From assembly GCF_030403505.1 (NCBI RefSeq), contig NZ_JAUEMJ010000016.1, positions 1-63,017 of the forward strand: 63,017 bases of DNA, written 5' to 3'. Of the stretch, positions 33,516 to 43,032 are shown one piece after another. Source of the stretch: Glycomyces tritici. Lineage in GTDB: Bacteria > Actinomycetota > Actinomycetes > Mycobacteriales > Micromonosporaceae. The number at the start of each line of letters is the position of its first letter. Position 1 is the first letter of the stretch. The position numbers were made by a program, and so were the translations under genes. The notes under the pieces were generated by a model. The model was given only the letters and a program-made list of their open reading frames with translations. It had not been told where the DNA came from and searched no databases.

Positions 33516-36500
33516 TCAGCCTTGCCGGGAGTGCGCGAGCAGCAGGTCGACGGCGGCGGTGCGGTCGAGTACGGCTCCGGCTTCGTACGAGGCCTGGAAC
33601 CGCTGGTCTCCCAACGCCTCGCGGGTGCGTTCCAGCGTGCGCAGCGCCGCGTCGTAGCCCCGGCGGTCCTCGGTGCCGAGCAGCGAGACGGCCGCGCCCA
33701 GCAGGGTCGCCGCGTGCACCGGGTCCCCCGCCGCGAGAGCGGCTGCGGCCCGGACGCGCACGGCGACGGCGACGTTGGGGTCAGCCGCCCCTTCGATGCT
33801 CTCGGCCGTCAGCGCATCGAGAAAGCGATGCGCGCGCGCCGCGTCGCCTTCGGCGAGCGCCACGATCGCGCGCAGCGCGGCTCCCCAGACCCGGAGTCGC
33901 GGGTCCATTCTGGTGTCACCGAAGACCTGCTCGGCCATGGCGAGTTCGCTCAGGCCCTGCTCGTGATCGCCCTCCCTCAACAGGATCTGGGCGCGGCACC
34001 ACCGCACATACGCGGTGGTGTTCGGATTGCGTTCGGCGTCGGCCCGTGCCAGGCTGAGGCGCATGGGCTCCCAGGCCTGCTCGATCGTGCGGGCGCCGTC
34101 GACGAGAGCGCTGCTGCGGACGGTGACCAGGGCGAGTTCGGCGTACGTCTCGGCGGCGTCGTCAGCGGTCCCGAGTTCGTCGAAGAGGCGCCCGGCCTGC
34201 GCGAGGGCGTCCTTGGCTTCGTCGTGGTCGCCTTGGCGCGCCGAGTACTCGGCACGCATCCGCAGGGCCGAGGCGAGGCCGAAGCGCTCTCCGAGCTTCG
34301 CGAACTCGGCTTCGGCCCGTTCGATCTGCTCGAGCCCTTCGGCGCCCGTGCCGCCTTCGTTGACGGCGGCTTCGGTGAGCAGGATGACGCCGAGCTCCCA
34401 GGCTTCGGCCGTGGTGCGGTCCGCGGAGACGGCGGGGTCGGAGAGGAACGCCGGGCCGATGGCCAGGAGCGAGTGCCCCGCGATCGGCCCTTGCGCGTTG
34501 CGTCCCAATGCGATGCCTTCGGCGATCGATCGGGTCGCCGCTTCGGGGTCACCGAATTCGAACTGGCCCATGCCGGTGAGGAGCTTGACGGCGGGCACGA
34601 GCCGTTCGGGGATCTCGCCCGGGAGCTCCAGGAGCGCCGGGTACCAGTGCTGGAGCTGGGAACGGAAGCCGCGCAGGTGCCAGAACCAGAACAGCGCGGC
34701 GATCATGCGCAGGCCGGACTCCTTGTGCCCGAACGCGACCGAGCGGGCGAGCACGGCGAGGAGATTGTCGTGCTCGGCGTCCAGGCGCGCCATCGCCTCG
34801 AGCTGCGCGGCCGACCTGATCTCGTCGTCGGCGCGTTCGACCAGGTCGAGGCAGTACCGGGCCATCGCGTCCCGTTCGACCTCCGCTTGGTCGGGTTCGA
34901 GCTGCGCCTCCGCGTAGGCGCGGATGGTCTCGAGCATCCGGTACCGCTCACCGACGCGCTCTACCAGGGACTTGTCGACGAGTCCGGCGAGCGCGTCGAG
35001 GTCACCGACCCGGTCGAGCCCGACGCCGCCGGGGTAGACGGCCATGCGCATGGCAAGGGCCCGTTCGGCATCCGAGAGGAGGTCCCAGCTCCAGGCGATG
35101 ACCCCTTCGAGCGTGCGGTGCCGTTCGGGCGCGGTCCGGTCCGATCCTGCGAGGAGCGCGAACCGGTCGTCCAGGCGGGAGGCGATCTGGGACGCGTCGA
35201 GCGCCCGCATGCGGGCGGCGGCGAGCTCGACCGCGAGGGGCAGGCCGTCGAGGCGGCGGCAGATCTCCACGACCGCTTCGGCATTGGAGTCGTCGAGCTT
35301 GAAATCGGGGCGCACGGCGGCTGCCCGCTCGCAGAACAGCCGCACCGCGGGGCTCGCTTCTGGACGATCGGCCGCGAGCGGCAGCGGCGGGATCGGGAAC
35401 AGCCGCTCGCCGCCGATGCCGAGGGCTTCACGGCTGGTGGCGAGGAGGCGCAGGCCGGGGCAGGCGCCGAGCAGCCGGGCGGCGAGGCGCGCGGCGGCGT
35501 CGATGCGGTGCTCGCAGTTGTCGAGGACGATGAGCGCGTCCTGTTCCGCGAAGTACTCCTCGAGGCGCGACGCGGCATCGTGCGCGGACGGTTCCAGCAG
35601 ACCCGACTCGCGGGCGCCGATGGCGCGCAGCACCGCGGGCGCCACGTCGGCGTCGTCGCCCACGGCGGCGAGTTCGACCAGCCAGACGCCTTGGGGCGCA
35701 AGGCTCGACATCGTGGCCGCTGCCTCGACGGCCAGGCGGGTCTTGCCGGCGCCGCCGGGGCCGGTGACGGTGACCAGCCGCGACGTGGCGACCGCCGCGG
35801 TGAGCGCGTCCAGGTCGGCCTCGCGGCCGACGAAGCTGGTGAGCTGCGCTTTGAGGTTGGTGCGCTTCTCGACGCGCGCGGTCGGGGCCGCGCTCTGGCG
35901 CAGGATCTGCAGGTGAAGGTCGGCGAGTTCGGCGGAGGGGTCGGCGCCGAGTTCGTCGGCGAGGCGTTCGCGGGCGCGCTCGTAGGCGTCGAGGGCCTCG
36001 GCGGGGCGGCCGGTCGCGTAGAGGGCGCGCATGAGGAGGGCCTGCCAGCGCTCGTCGAGCGGGTGCGCTTCGGCGACGGGTTCGAGTTCGGCGAGTACGT
36101 CGGCGCCGGTGGTGATCTCGAGTGCGAGGCGCTCGCGGGCGGTCTCGTTGCGCAGCCGCTCCAAGCGGATTGCCTCGTTCTCGGCGAACCGGAGGTGACG
36201 CAGGTCGGCGAGAGCCGTTCCGCGCCAGAGCGATTCGGCTTCGCGGAGCGCGGTGAGGTCGGCTTGCCGGCGGCCGGTCTCGGAGAGCCGCTCGAACCGC
36301 TTCACGTCGACGTCGCCGGGTTCGACGGCGAGGCGGTACCCGGCGGCGCCGCGCGTGAGCCGGTCGGCGCCGATGGCGCGGCGGACTCGGGACACCAGGG
36401 CCTGCAGGGCGTTCGCGGAGGGCGCGTCGTCCTCCCAGATCGCGTCGAGCAGGGTGTCGGCGGTGACCTCGCGGCCCGGTTCGAGGGCGAGGCGGGCGAC

Positions 36501-36587
36501 GAGCGCGCGCAGGCGCGCACCGGCGAGCTCGACGGGTTCATCGTCGCCGTTGCGGATCTCGAAGGGACCGAGGAGGTGTACGCGCAT
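33516..36587 (-). CDS. AfsR/SARP-type BTAD regulator with NB-ARC and TPR-like region
   Basis: 1023 residues from ATG 36587. An OmpR-like DNA-binding domain (about 1-90: MRVHLLGPFEIRNGDDEPVE, TLLDAIWEDDAP) is followed by a bacterial transcriptional activator domain (about 95-240). An ATPase with P-loop VTGPGGAGKTRLAVEAA near 290 and Walker B LIVLDNCEH follows, then a long helical TPR-like part. Frame is open further upstream, but that part is only the translated octamer array and is not coding. Likely a pathway-specific or global activator; no biosynthetic cluster is adjacent. Confidence 0.92.
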   Translation of the reverse strand: MRVHLLGPFEIRNGDDEPVELAGARLRALVARLALEPGREVTADTLLDAIWEDDAPSANALQALVSRVRRAIGADRLTRGAAGYRLAVEPGDVDVKRFERLSETGRRQADLTALREAESLWRGTALADLRHLRFAENEAIRLERLRNETARERLALEITTGADVLAELEPVAEAHPLDERWQALLMRALYATGRPAEALDAYERARERLADELGADPSAELADLHLQILRQSAAPTARVEKRTNLKAQLTSFVGREADLDALTAAVATSRLVTVTGPGGAGKTRLAVEAAATMSSLAPQGVWLVELAAVGDDADVAPAVLRAIGARESGLLEPSAHDAASRLEEYFAEQDALIVLDNCEHRIDAAARLAARLLGACPGLRLLATSREALGIGGERLFPIPPLPLAADRPEASPAVRLFCERAAAVRPDFKLDDSNAEAVVEICRRLDGLPLAVELAAARMRALDASQIASRLDDRFALLAGSDRTAPERHRTLEGVIAWSWDLLSDAERALAMRMAVYPGGVGLDRVGDLDALAGLVDKSLVERVGERYRMLETIRAYAEAQLEPDQAEVERDAMARYCLDLVERADDEIRSAAQLEAMARLDAEHDNLLAVLARSVAFGHKESGLRMIAALFWFWHLRGFRSQLQHWYPALLELPGEIPERLVPAVKLLTGMGQFEFGDPEAATRSIAEGIALGRNAQGPIAGHSLLAIGPAFLSDPAVSADRTTAEAWELGVILLTEAAVNEGGTGAEGLEQIERAEAEFAKLGERFGLASALRMRAEYSARQGDHDEAKDALAQAGRLFDELGTADDAAETYAELALVTVRSSALVDGARTIEQAWEPMRLSLARADAERNPNTTAYVRWCRAQILLREGDHEQGLSELAMAEQVFGDTRMDPRLRVWGAALRAIVALAEGDAARAHRFLDALTAESIEGAADPNVAVAVRVRAAAALAAGDPVHAATLLGAAVSLLGTEDRRGYDAALRTLERTREALGDQRFQASYEAGAVLDRTAAVDLLLAHSRQG

Positions 36588-36650
36588 GGGAGTAAGTGTG
36601 CCCGGGCGGGAAGGAGTGGCGGAATTGGAGGGCGGCGCAGCATGGTGGCT

Positions 36651-36738
36651 GTTGGGCTGTTGGGCTGTTGGGCTGTTGGGCTGTTGGGCTGTTGGGCTGT
36701 TGGGCTGTTGGGCTGTTGGGCTGTTGGGCCGTTGGGCT
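36651..36738. repeat. octanucleotide tandem array, 11 units of GTTGGGCT
   Basis: Nine perfect copies of GTTGGGCT (36651-36722), one with a final C (36723-36730) and one more perfect copy. It lies 64 bases upstream of the regulator's ATG on the opposite reading side. A variable-number repeat placed like this could alter promoter spacing. Confidence 0.9.
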
Positions 36739-36829
36739 TCAGGTCTTGGGTTCTTGAACGTCCGCCCTGCGCCACGCCCCGCGTCCTGGGCGTCGCGCCG
36801 AGCGCCCGGAACACGCCACGTCCAGCGCC

Positions 36830-36865
36830 TCGAACGCCGCCGCACTCCGGTGCGGCGGCGTTCGA
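36830..36865. terminator. strong hairpin
   Basis: TCGAACGCCGCCGCAC and its complement, a 16-bp perfect stem with loop TCCG; plus-strand side is followed by ACAAATTTT. Probably a terminator for the serine hydrolase region. Confidence 0.6.
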
Positions 36866-36987
36866 ACAAATTTTCGTCGCACCCCTGTGAGACGGTGTCC
36901 TTTTCACTGGTAGTGGTGAAGGTGGGATAGGGCGGGTACCCGGGGCCTCCCGTATCGCCGCAGGACGGTCGACTCCGGCCTCACCCC

Positions 36988-38365
36988 TCAGACCCGCTCG
37001 CGAACCCTGCGGAACTGGCGTCCGGCGAGGTCGATCGCCGTGATCTCGCCATCCTCGTCCCGCGCGAAGAACCCGCGCTGGCCTTGGAGCGGGCCCTCGG
37101 TGACGATGTAGTCGTCGCCGTCCTCATGAAGGAATCCCATGTTCGCGGGTTCGCAGTCGGCCGGCATCTCCGGCGAGGCCGCACGCAGTTCGGGCCGGAT
37201 CCGAGCCGCGAGGCTCAGGCGGTCGCCCTCGTCGACGACGCTCACGACCATCATGTCGACCTCGTAGTCCCCGACGATCCCGGCGGCCCGCTCCCGGTCG
37301 AACGGGACCGGCTCGGGATCGCGGTCGACCAGCCCGAGGTAGTGCTCCAGCGCCCACCGGATGACCGCCAGGTTGCAGGGCGTGCCGCCCGGTTCGGCGT
37401 TGGTGACGACGGCGATCGCGAAGTCGTGCTCGGGCACGGCGAGGAAGTCCGCGAACTGGCCGACGGACGAGCCGCCGTGGGCGAACGTGGCCACGCCGTC
37501 GATCTCGCGCAGGAACCAGCAGATGCCGAACCCGTCGCCGAGCGAGCTGCCGCGCAACTCCACGGTCTGCCGCCGCATCGCCTGCAGCGCTTCGCGGGAG
37601 ACGATCCGCTCGCCCGACTCGGTGCGGCCGTCCCCGAGGTGGAACCGGGCCCAGCGGACGAGGTCGCGCGCGGTGGAGGCGCCGCCCCCGCCCGGATTCT
37701 GGGCGCGGTGGACCTTCCAGGTGGGGGGCGACCGTGGTGCCGTCCTCGGTGACGCTGTGGCCGAGCGAGAACTTGCGGGTCATGGCCTCGGCCGCGAAGA
37801 AGGTGGAGTTCTCGAGCCCGAGCGGCTCGAACAGGAGGGCGGCGATCGCCCGCTCGTAAGTCATGCCGGTGACGACTTCGATGACGCGCCCGAGGAGGTT
37901 GAACGCTGCCTGGCTGTATGACGCCCGTTCGCCGGGCTCGGCGATGATCGTCAGCTCGTCCAAGTGGTCCACATAGGTCTTGAGGGCGTCGTCGCCGTCG
38001 CCGGTGTCCCGGAGCATCCAGGTGTCCAGGCCCGCAGTGTGGTTGAGCAGGTGGCCGACGGTGATCGTCGCGGCCGACCGCTCGTCGGCGAGCCGCAGGT
38101 CGGGGAGGTAGCGGCGCACCGGCGCGTCGAAGTCGACCTTGCCCTGCTCGGCGAGGATCACGAGCGCGGTCGCCGTGAAGCTCTTGCTGGTCGAGCCGAG
38201 GGTGAAGATCGTGTCCTCGTCGACCGGGAGAGGGTTCGCGACGCTGGTGACGCCGTGGGACGCGTAGATCTCGCGGCCCTGGTGCCAGATGCCGACGGCG
38301 ATGCCGGGCACCGCGTACTCGGTGGCGGACTTGGCGACGATCTGCTGCAGTTCGTTGGCGCTCAT
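36988..38365 (-). pseudogene. beta-lactamase-family serine hydrolase, frameshifted
   Basis: Start ATG 38365 with GAGGGGAA upstream. The first 210 codons encode a class-C-like/EstB fold with the catalytic SxxK in LGSTSKSFTATAL near residue 60 and YxN-type SYSQAAFN. At a run of six G (37723-37728) the frame shifts; the remaining protein continues in the next frame (TWKVHRAQNPGGGG, GFGICWFLREIDGVATFAHGG with the KTG-equivalent HGG) and ends at 36988. Removing one G restores a full protein of about 458 residues. Either a recent pseudogene, a phase-variable homopolymer, or a sequencing error. Confidence 0.8.
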
Positions 38366-38613
38366 GGTGGTTCCCCTCTCGGATGCCCCGGCGTTTCCCG
38401 GAGGCGGTGTCGAGAAGAACCATCGCCTCGGGCGCTGACGCGCCGCTGACACGCGGCTGACGACCCTGTCCTGAGCGACCCTGCAACAGCTGTCTTCGCA
38501 GGTCAATGTCTTGCCGGTCGAAGATGTCGTACCCCGCTTCTACAGTTGTGGAGGCAACTGAATAGCGCGCGCAACGCCCAGCGGCGGGGCGCGAGAACCG
38601 ATTGGACGAAGCG

Positions 38614-39342
38614 ATGGCAGCGAAACCATCAGACAGTTCACGGAACCAGGCGAGCCTCGAGGTGATCACCCGGGCATTGCCGTTCACGACCATTCCCGAC
38701 GAGCCACTGCGAGCGCATTTCGCCAGGTGGCTTCTCGATTCACTGGCCACCGCGGACCGGCTCGGACCGTTCCCGAGCGTCGAACCCGAAACCCGCCCAC
38801 CGGCGGCGGGTCCGGAACCCGCAGCGCCGAATATGAAACCCGAGATCGACACCCGGCCACCTCCGCTCTCCACACCCTCCAGGGCCGCGGTCGAAACCGT
38901 GCGCGAGGGCGCTCCGCCTGACGATCCGCCGAGGTACAAGCCACTGCCGCTCGAGTGGCAGGGCCCGCCCGCGCCGCCCAGGCCGCAGTTCGTACGCCAA
39001 CGCGACGGCACGATCTGGGTGACGAAGCCGATCCTGCGCTCACGCGGCTGGACCGACTCCGCAGTCCGCGACTTCCTGCCCCAACCCGAAGGGCTGAAAC
39101 CGAACCCGCGGTTCGCCGCCACCGGCGCCCCGATGCCGGTCTGGCGACCCGCGACCGTGGCGGCCGTCGAACGGACGCCGGAGTGGCAGGCCTGGCTGGA
39201 ACGGTCGCTGCGGCGAAGGAAGACCACGCTCGAAGCGCTGGCCGAGACCGAGGACGAGGACTTCCGCGCTCGAGTGGAAGCGGCCCGCATGGCCATCGAG
39301 TCGGAAGGAGGAGTGCCGCACGAGGCGGCCGAGGGCCGCTGA
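38614..39342 (+). CDS. hypothetical protein with an actinobacterial WTD/FLP-type domain
   Basis: 242 residues from ATG 38614 (GGACGAA upstream). A helical N-terminus, a proline-rich linker (about 55-115), then a compact domain with VTKPILRSRGWTDSAVRDFL, PQPEGLKPNP and APMPVWRPATVAAVE, a module I recognise from other actinobacterial proteins of unknown role. Divergent from the serine hydrolase over 248 bp. Confidence 0.7.
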   Translation: MAAKPSDSSRNQASLEVITRALPFTTIPDEPLRAHFARWLLDSLATADRLGPFPSVEPETRPPAAGPEPAAPNMKPEIDTRPPPLSTPSRAAVETVREGAPPDDPPRYKPLPLEWQGPPAPPRPQFVRQRDGTIWVTKPILRSRGWTDSAVRDFLPQPEGLKPNPRFAATGAPMPVWRPATVAAVERTPEWQAWLERSLRRRKTTLEALAETEDEDFRARVEAARMAIESEGGVPHEAAEGR

Positions 39343-39607
39343 CTCCTCCCAGGAGCAGCGAAAGACGAGAGCGAGGTCGGCGGCGGGTACTCGCCGTGCG
39401 GCCGGAGGCAGCGGCCGTGGTCTTGCAAGGTCGTCGACCTCGACCTGAGTTCTCGGCCTCTGCCGACGATACGACCATAGACCGGTTTCGACCATGCCAG
39501 GCTCGCTGAAACGCCGGTGACGCGGTCGTTGATCTCCTAGGTTGGAAGGCGGCCAAAAGGGTCCGTGCTGATGCGGACCATGGGCGCAGTCGGGGAAGGA
39601 GACGGTC

Positions 39608-39934
39608 ATGACCGATTTCGCATTCGCGGGGAAGGCTTTCGACATCCGCTTGGACAACGGGGTGATCTTCCACAACACCTATGCGGCGGAGGGCAACAGA
39701 CTGGTCTACGAACAGATCGACGGCGCGGTGGAAGGCGCTTCAGAGGAGGTGGAGCTGTACGTCGCCGAGGTCGGGTCGCGGATGTACCTGGTCGGCTGGA
39801 ACGAGGTCTCGGGGGCGACCGTGGCGCACGTGATGGATTTCAAGACGAAGAAGGTCACCGCGTTCCGGTCACTCGACGTGGGCGGCGGCAGAGTCGGCGA
39901 GGTGTACTCCGGGACCTTCGAGGAGGTGAAATAG
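39608..39934 (+). CDS. MoaF-related protein
   Basis: 108 residues, beta-barrel-like: MTDFAFAGKAFDIRLDNGVI, YVAEVGSRMYLVGWNEVSGATVAHVMDF. Matches the MoaF-like/lipocalin-type small proteins seen in many bacteria. Single gene; 265 bp upstream hold no other gene. Confidence 0.82.
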   Translation: MTDFAFAGKAFDIRLDNGVIFHNTYAAEGNRLVYEQIDGAVEGASEEVELYVAEVGSRMYLVGWNEVSGATVAHVMDFKTKKVTAFRSLDVGGGRVGEVYSGTFEEVK

Positions 39935-40023
39935 GGAAGGGGAGAAGATCGATATCGGTCGCAATGCAATCGCGATACGGCGACAGCGGTGGTAAGTCAG
40001 ACTGATCGATGGTTAGGATCGGT

Positions 40024-40103
40024 CGCCGCAACGCCGCAACGCCGCAACGCCGCAACGCCGCAACGCCGCAACGCCGCAACGCCGCAACGCCGCAACGCCG
40101 CAA
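40024..40103. repeat. octanucleotide tandem array, 10 units of CGCCGCAA
   Basis: Ten perfect copies, ending 14 bases from the stop of the leftward pentapeptide gene at 40118. A second array of 8-bp units exists at 36651-36738, with a different sequence. Confidence 0.9.
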
Positions 40104-40117
40104 CGCCGGCTCGCGGC

Positions 40118-40780
40118 TCAGGCCAGCTTGAAACCCGCGGCGGTCGCCAGCTCGCCCGCGATCTCAACCGCTTGGTCCGCCGTGATGAGCGCTCCGCGCA
40201 AGCTCATGAGCCCGTTGATCCCCGACAGTTCCGCTCGCCGAAAGTCGCAGCCCTTGGCGTTCGAGACCCGCGAGAAGTCCGCGCCCGGGAAGGCGCAGTC
40301 GATGAACACGGCCTTGGAGAGGTCCCCGAGGAAGGTCGCGTTCATGAACCGGCACCGCTCGAACACCACCGGTCCCTTCGCGGTACCGATCGAGATGCCC
40401 GCGAAGTCGGCCCGGCAGTCGGCGACATAGACGTCCTGAGCCAGCGCGAACTGCGCCTGCCAGCCCACCAGCTGGCTGTCGGTGATCTCCAGCCGCCGCG
40501 CGGTCGCCCGCTCCCAGCGGGCGTTGGCCAGCATCGAGCGTTCGACGGTGACGTCCACGATCTCGAAGGGCGACAGCACCGTCCCCGAGAAGTCGACGCT
40601 GCGCAGCAGCGACTGGTCCAGGCTGCCGTCGCCCTGTCCGTCGGTCCATTCCAGGCCGTCGAAGAGGCGCTCGCTGAGTTCGAAGTCCGGTTCGGGCTCC
40701 TCGTCGAAGGGCCGCAACCGCTCGGCTTCCCACAGCGGCCTGCGCATGGAAAGCTTGTCGTCGATCTTCCTGAACTTCAC
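40118..40780 (-). CDS. pentapeptide-repeat protein
   Basis: 220 residues from GTG 40780 behind GGAGG. After about 60 charged residues, pentapeptide-like repeats run to about 200 (LLRSVDFSGTVLSPF, CRFMNATFLGDLSKAVFIDCAF, GADFSRVSNAKGCDFRRAELSG). Function unknown; related proteins include gyrase-protecting and structural beta helices. Confidence 0.85.
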   Translation of the reverse strand: MKFRKIDDKLSMRRPLWEAERLRPFDEEPEPDFELSERLFDGLEWTDGQGDGSLDQSLLRSVDFSGTVLSPFEIVDVTVERSMLANARWERATARRLEITDSQLVGWQAQFALAQDVYVADCRADFAGISIGTAKGPVVFERCRFMNATFLGDLSKAVFIDCAFPGADFSRVSNAKGCDFRRAELSGINGLMSLRGALITADQAVEIAGELATAAGFKLA

Positions 40781-41091
40781 CGAGCCTCCAAGGTCATCGT
40801 GACCTCGGCAGGCTACGCGAGCCCGCCGACATTTCCGCGAGCCCGACCGAGCGATTAGTGGCCTTCGTCGCTCCGATGCTTGCACGGCGCGCTGCACGTC
40901 GAATCTTCACGCAGGTCACGGCTTTTCGAGCTGCCGGACTCGAGCCTAGGTCGGTGGTCCAGTAGCGTCCTGACGGCTTCGATGGACTGCGGGTTCGTGG
41001 GGTATGTGCGGCGCGTCTCGCGTCTCGGCCTCGCAAAGTAATTGAACGTGTTCAATACGGCAGGTAGGCTTGGCGGGGAAGGGAGAACCCC
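40781..41091. other. intergenic region with TetR-type operator
   Basis: 311 bp between divergent genes. No gene seen; its one clear element is the inverted repeat at 41041-41056. Confidence 0.5.
41041..41056. promoter_or_regulatory. TetR-like operator
   Basis: ATTGAAC GT GTTCAAT, 7-bp perfect arms, 36 bases upstream of the epimerase ATG, a position suited for repression. No TetR gene is adjacent in the window. Confidence 0.6.
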
Positions 41092-42093
41092 ATGAAGATC
41101 GTCATTCCCGGCGGGACCGGCAGTGTCGGTGCCGTCCTCGAACGCGGACTCCTCGCCGCAGGCCACCGCCTCATCGTGCTCACCCGCAGCCCCTCCCGCC
41201 CGCACCACGTCCATTGGGACGGCCGCGCACTCGGGCCGTGGACCGAGGCCGTCGACGGCGCCGACGTCGTGATCAACCTGGCCGGACGCAGCGTCAGCTG
41301 CCGCTACACCCGCGAGAACCTCGCCGCGATGATGGACTCCCGCGTCGACTCGACCCGCGTCATCGGCGAGGCCATCGCCGCCGCCGACCGGCCGCCGGCC
41401 GTGTGGCTCCAGATGAGCACCGCCACGATCTACGCCCACACCTTCGACCGCGCGAACGACGAGGCCACCGGCCTCATCGGCGGCGCTGAACCCGATGTGC
41501 CCGCCTACTGGGCCAAGAGCATCGACATCGCCAAGGCTTGGGAACGCACGCTCGACGAGGCCGAGACGCCCCGCACCCGCAAGGTCGCGATGCGCTCGGC
41601 GATGGTGATGAGCACCGACCGCGGCGCTGTCTTCGACGTGCTCTCCCGCATGACCCTGCTCGGCCTCGGCGGGGCCGTCGCGGGCGGCCGCCAGTTCGTG
41701 TCGTGGATTCACGAAGCGGACTTCACTCGTGCCGTGCAGTTCCTCATCGACCACGACGACCTCACCGGTCCGGTGAACCTCGCCGCCCCGCATCCCTTGC
41801 GGCAGAAGGACCTCATGCGGGCCCTTCGCAGGGCCTGGGGCGGGCACTTCGGCATCCCGGCGACGAAGTGGATGGCCGAGATCGGCGCGTTCGCGCTCCG
41901 CAGCGACACCGAGCTGCTGCTCAAGAGCCGCCGCGTCATCCCCGGCCGCCTCGAGGACGCCGGGTTCGAGTTCGCCTACCCCGCATGGGAGGCCGCGGCT
42001 GACGACCTCGCGCGGCGCACGGCGGCCGACCGGAAGTGGCCGCTTTTGCGCAGGCCCGGGCTCAAGGCGGTCCGGGCCCTGACCGGCAGCTGA
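41092..42093 (+). CDS. NAD(P)-dependent epimerase-like oxidoreductase (TIGR01777/DUF1731)
   Basis: 333 residues. Extended SDR with nucleotide loop GGTGSVGAVLERGLLAAGH at the N-terminus, VINLAGRSV, and the C-terminal DUF1731-type region RSDTELLLKSRRVIPGRLEDAGFEF. Similar to YfcH/SDR39U1, whose substrate is not known. Preceded by a TetR-type operator. Confidence 0.88.
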   Translation: MKIVIPGGTGSVGAVLERGLLAAGHRLIVLTRSPSRPHHVHWDGRALGPWTEAVDGADVVINLAGRSVSCRYTRENLAAMMDSRVDSTRVIGEAIAAADRPPAVWLQMSTATIYAHTFDRANDEATGLIGGAEPDVPAYWAKSIDIAKAWERTLDEAETPRTRKVAMRSAMVMSTDRGAVFDVLSRMTLLGLGGAVAGGRQFVSWIHEADFTRAVQFLIDHDDLTGPVNLAAPHPLRQKDLMRALRRAWGGHFGIPATKWMAEIGAFALRSDTELLLKSRRVIPGRLEDAGFEFAYPAWEAAADDLARRTAADRKWPLLRRPGLKAVRALTGS

Positions 42094-42100
42094 GCCGGTG

Positions 42101-42763
42101 TCAGGCGGTGCCCCGGTGCGCTTCCGCGAAGGCCGCCACGGCCATCGCGGCGACCACCACTGCGGCGATCCCGCACACCGCCCCGAAGGACACCGCGTTC
42201 GCCAGCACCGAGCCGAGCCCGGCCGCCACGAGGTACACGGCCCACACCCCGGCCTGCAGCCGGGCCGTCCGCAGCCCGCTCCGCCCGCCGGAGAGGTTGA
42301 CGGACAATGCGATGAGCGTGCCGGTCAGCACCGTGGTGTTGACGCCCGAGAGCCCGATCCGGACCGCGTGGACGCTCTGCACCCCCATCGCGAACGCCGC
42401 CAGAGCGATCGCGAGCTCGAAACCCCCGCTGAGTCCCGCCAGGGCGAGCATCACGACTTCGACGACCAGGAGGAGCGGCACGCCGAAGCTGGTGAGCACG
42501 TGGCGGCGCGTCGCCAGTGAGGCGAGCACCGTGCCCAGCGAGAACCCCGCGAGCGACCACAAGGGGCCGATGGGGGAGAGGCCGTCCTCGCGTCCGGTCA
42601 GCTCGCCGGAGACGGCGACGGCGAGCAGTACGGCGTTGCCGGTCTGGTTCGCGACGAACTGCTGACTCAGGCTGAGGAACCCGGCGCCGTCGACGGCACC
42701 GGCGATCGCGGTGAGGACGAGCGCGGTCCAGGTGTGCGCGTACGTGGGTGCGGCCGGTCTCAT
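42101..42763 (-). CDS. DUF1275 (YoaK-like) membrane protein
   Basis: 220 residues from ATG 42763 (frame open to 42820). Six hydrophobic helices; family signatures GAVDGAGFLSLSQQFVANQTGNAV near the N-terminus and FAMGVQSVHAVRIGLSGVNTTVLTGTL in the middle. Inner-membrane protein of unknown transport role. Convergent with the epimerase gene. Confidence 0.9.
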   Translation of the reverse strand: MRPAAPTYAHTWTALVLTAIAGAVDGAGFLSLSQQFVANQTGNAVLLAVAVSGELTGREDGLSPIGPLWSLAGFSLGTVLASLATRRHVLTSFGVPLLLVVEVVMLALAGLSGGFELAIALAAFAMGVQSVHAVRIGLSGVNTTVLTGTLIALSVNLSGGRSGLRTARLQAGVWAVYLVAAGLGSVLANAVSFGAVCGIAAVVVAAMAVAAFAEAHRGTA

Positions 42764-43032
42764 CGGACGCCGTCGTTTCGTTGCGGCCGTGCGGGTGCGG
42801 ACGGTTCGAAGCGGTGCCACATGCGGCCCAGGCTAACGCCGGCGCGGGTGCCGCCACGGCCGACCCGCCGGACGGTCCGGCACGGTCCTCGTGCCGTTCC
42901 AGGCACCCCTGACTTTCGGCAGGGGCGGTTCCGGAAGTTCGGCCGATGGCAGCGGCTCCGCGTTTCCATAGGCTTTACGCATGCACTTGTTCGAACCGAA
43001 ACCCGACCTGCGGCTCCGGTCGTCGACCCGCC

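Larger units (their letters stand above)
36588..36987. other. intergenic region with octamer array and hairpin
   Basis: 400 bp between the BTAD regulator start and the serine hydrolase end; no gene. It contains the tandem array at 36651-36738 and the hairpin at 36830-36865. Confidence 0.6.

Noticed and set aside
36651..36738. CRISPR-like array
   Set aside because: Units are 8 bp and contiguous, without spacers; a simple tandem repeat.
36600..36869. N-terminal extension of the BTAD regulator with repeated QQPNSPTA peptides
   Set aside because: It is only the translated 8-bp array; the conserved domain starts at ATG 36587 and the extension has no ribosome site or homologous character.
33522..36890. 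1122-codon rightward frame opposite the BTAD regulator
   Set aside because: Antisense shadow in GC-rich DNA; no domain, while the minus strand has a full regulator.
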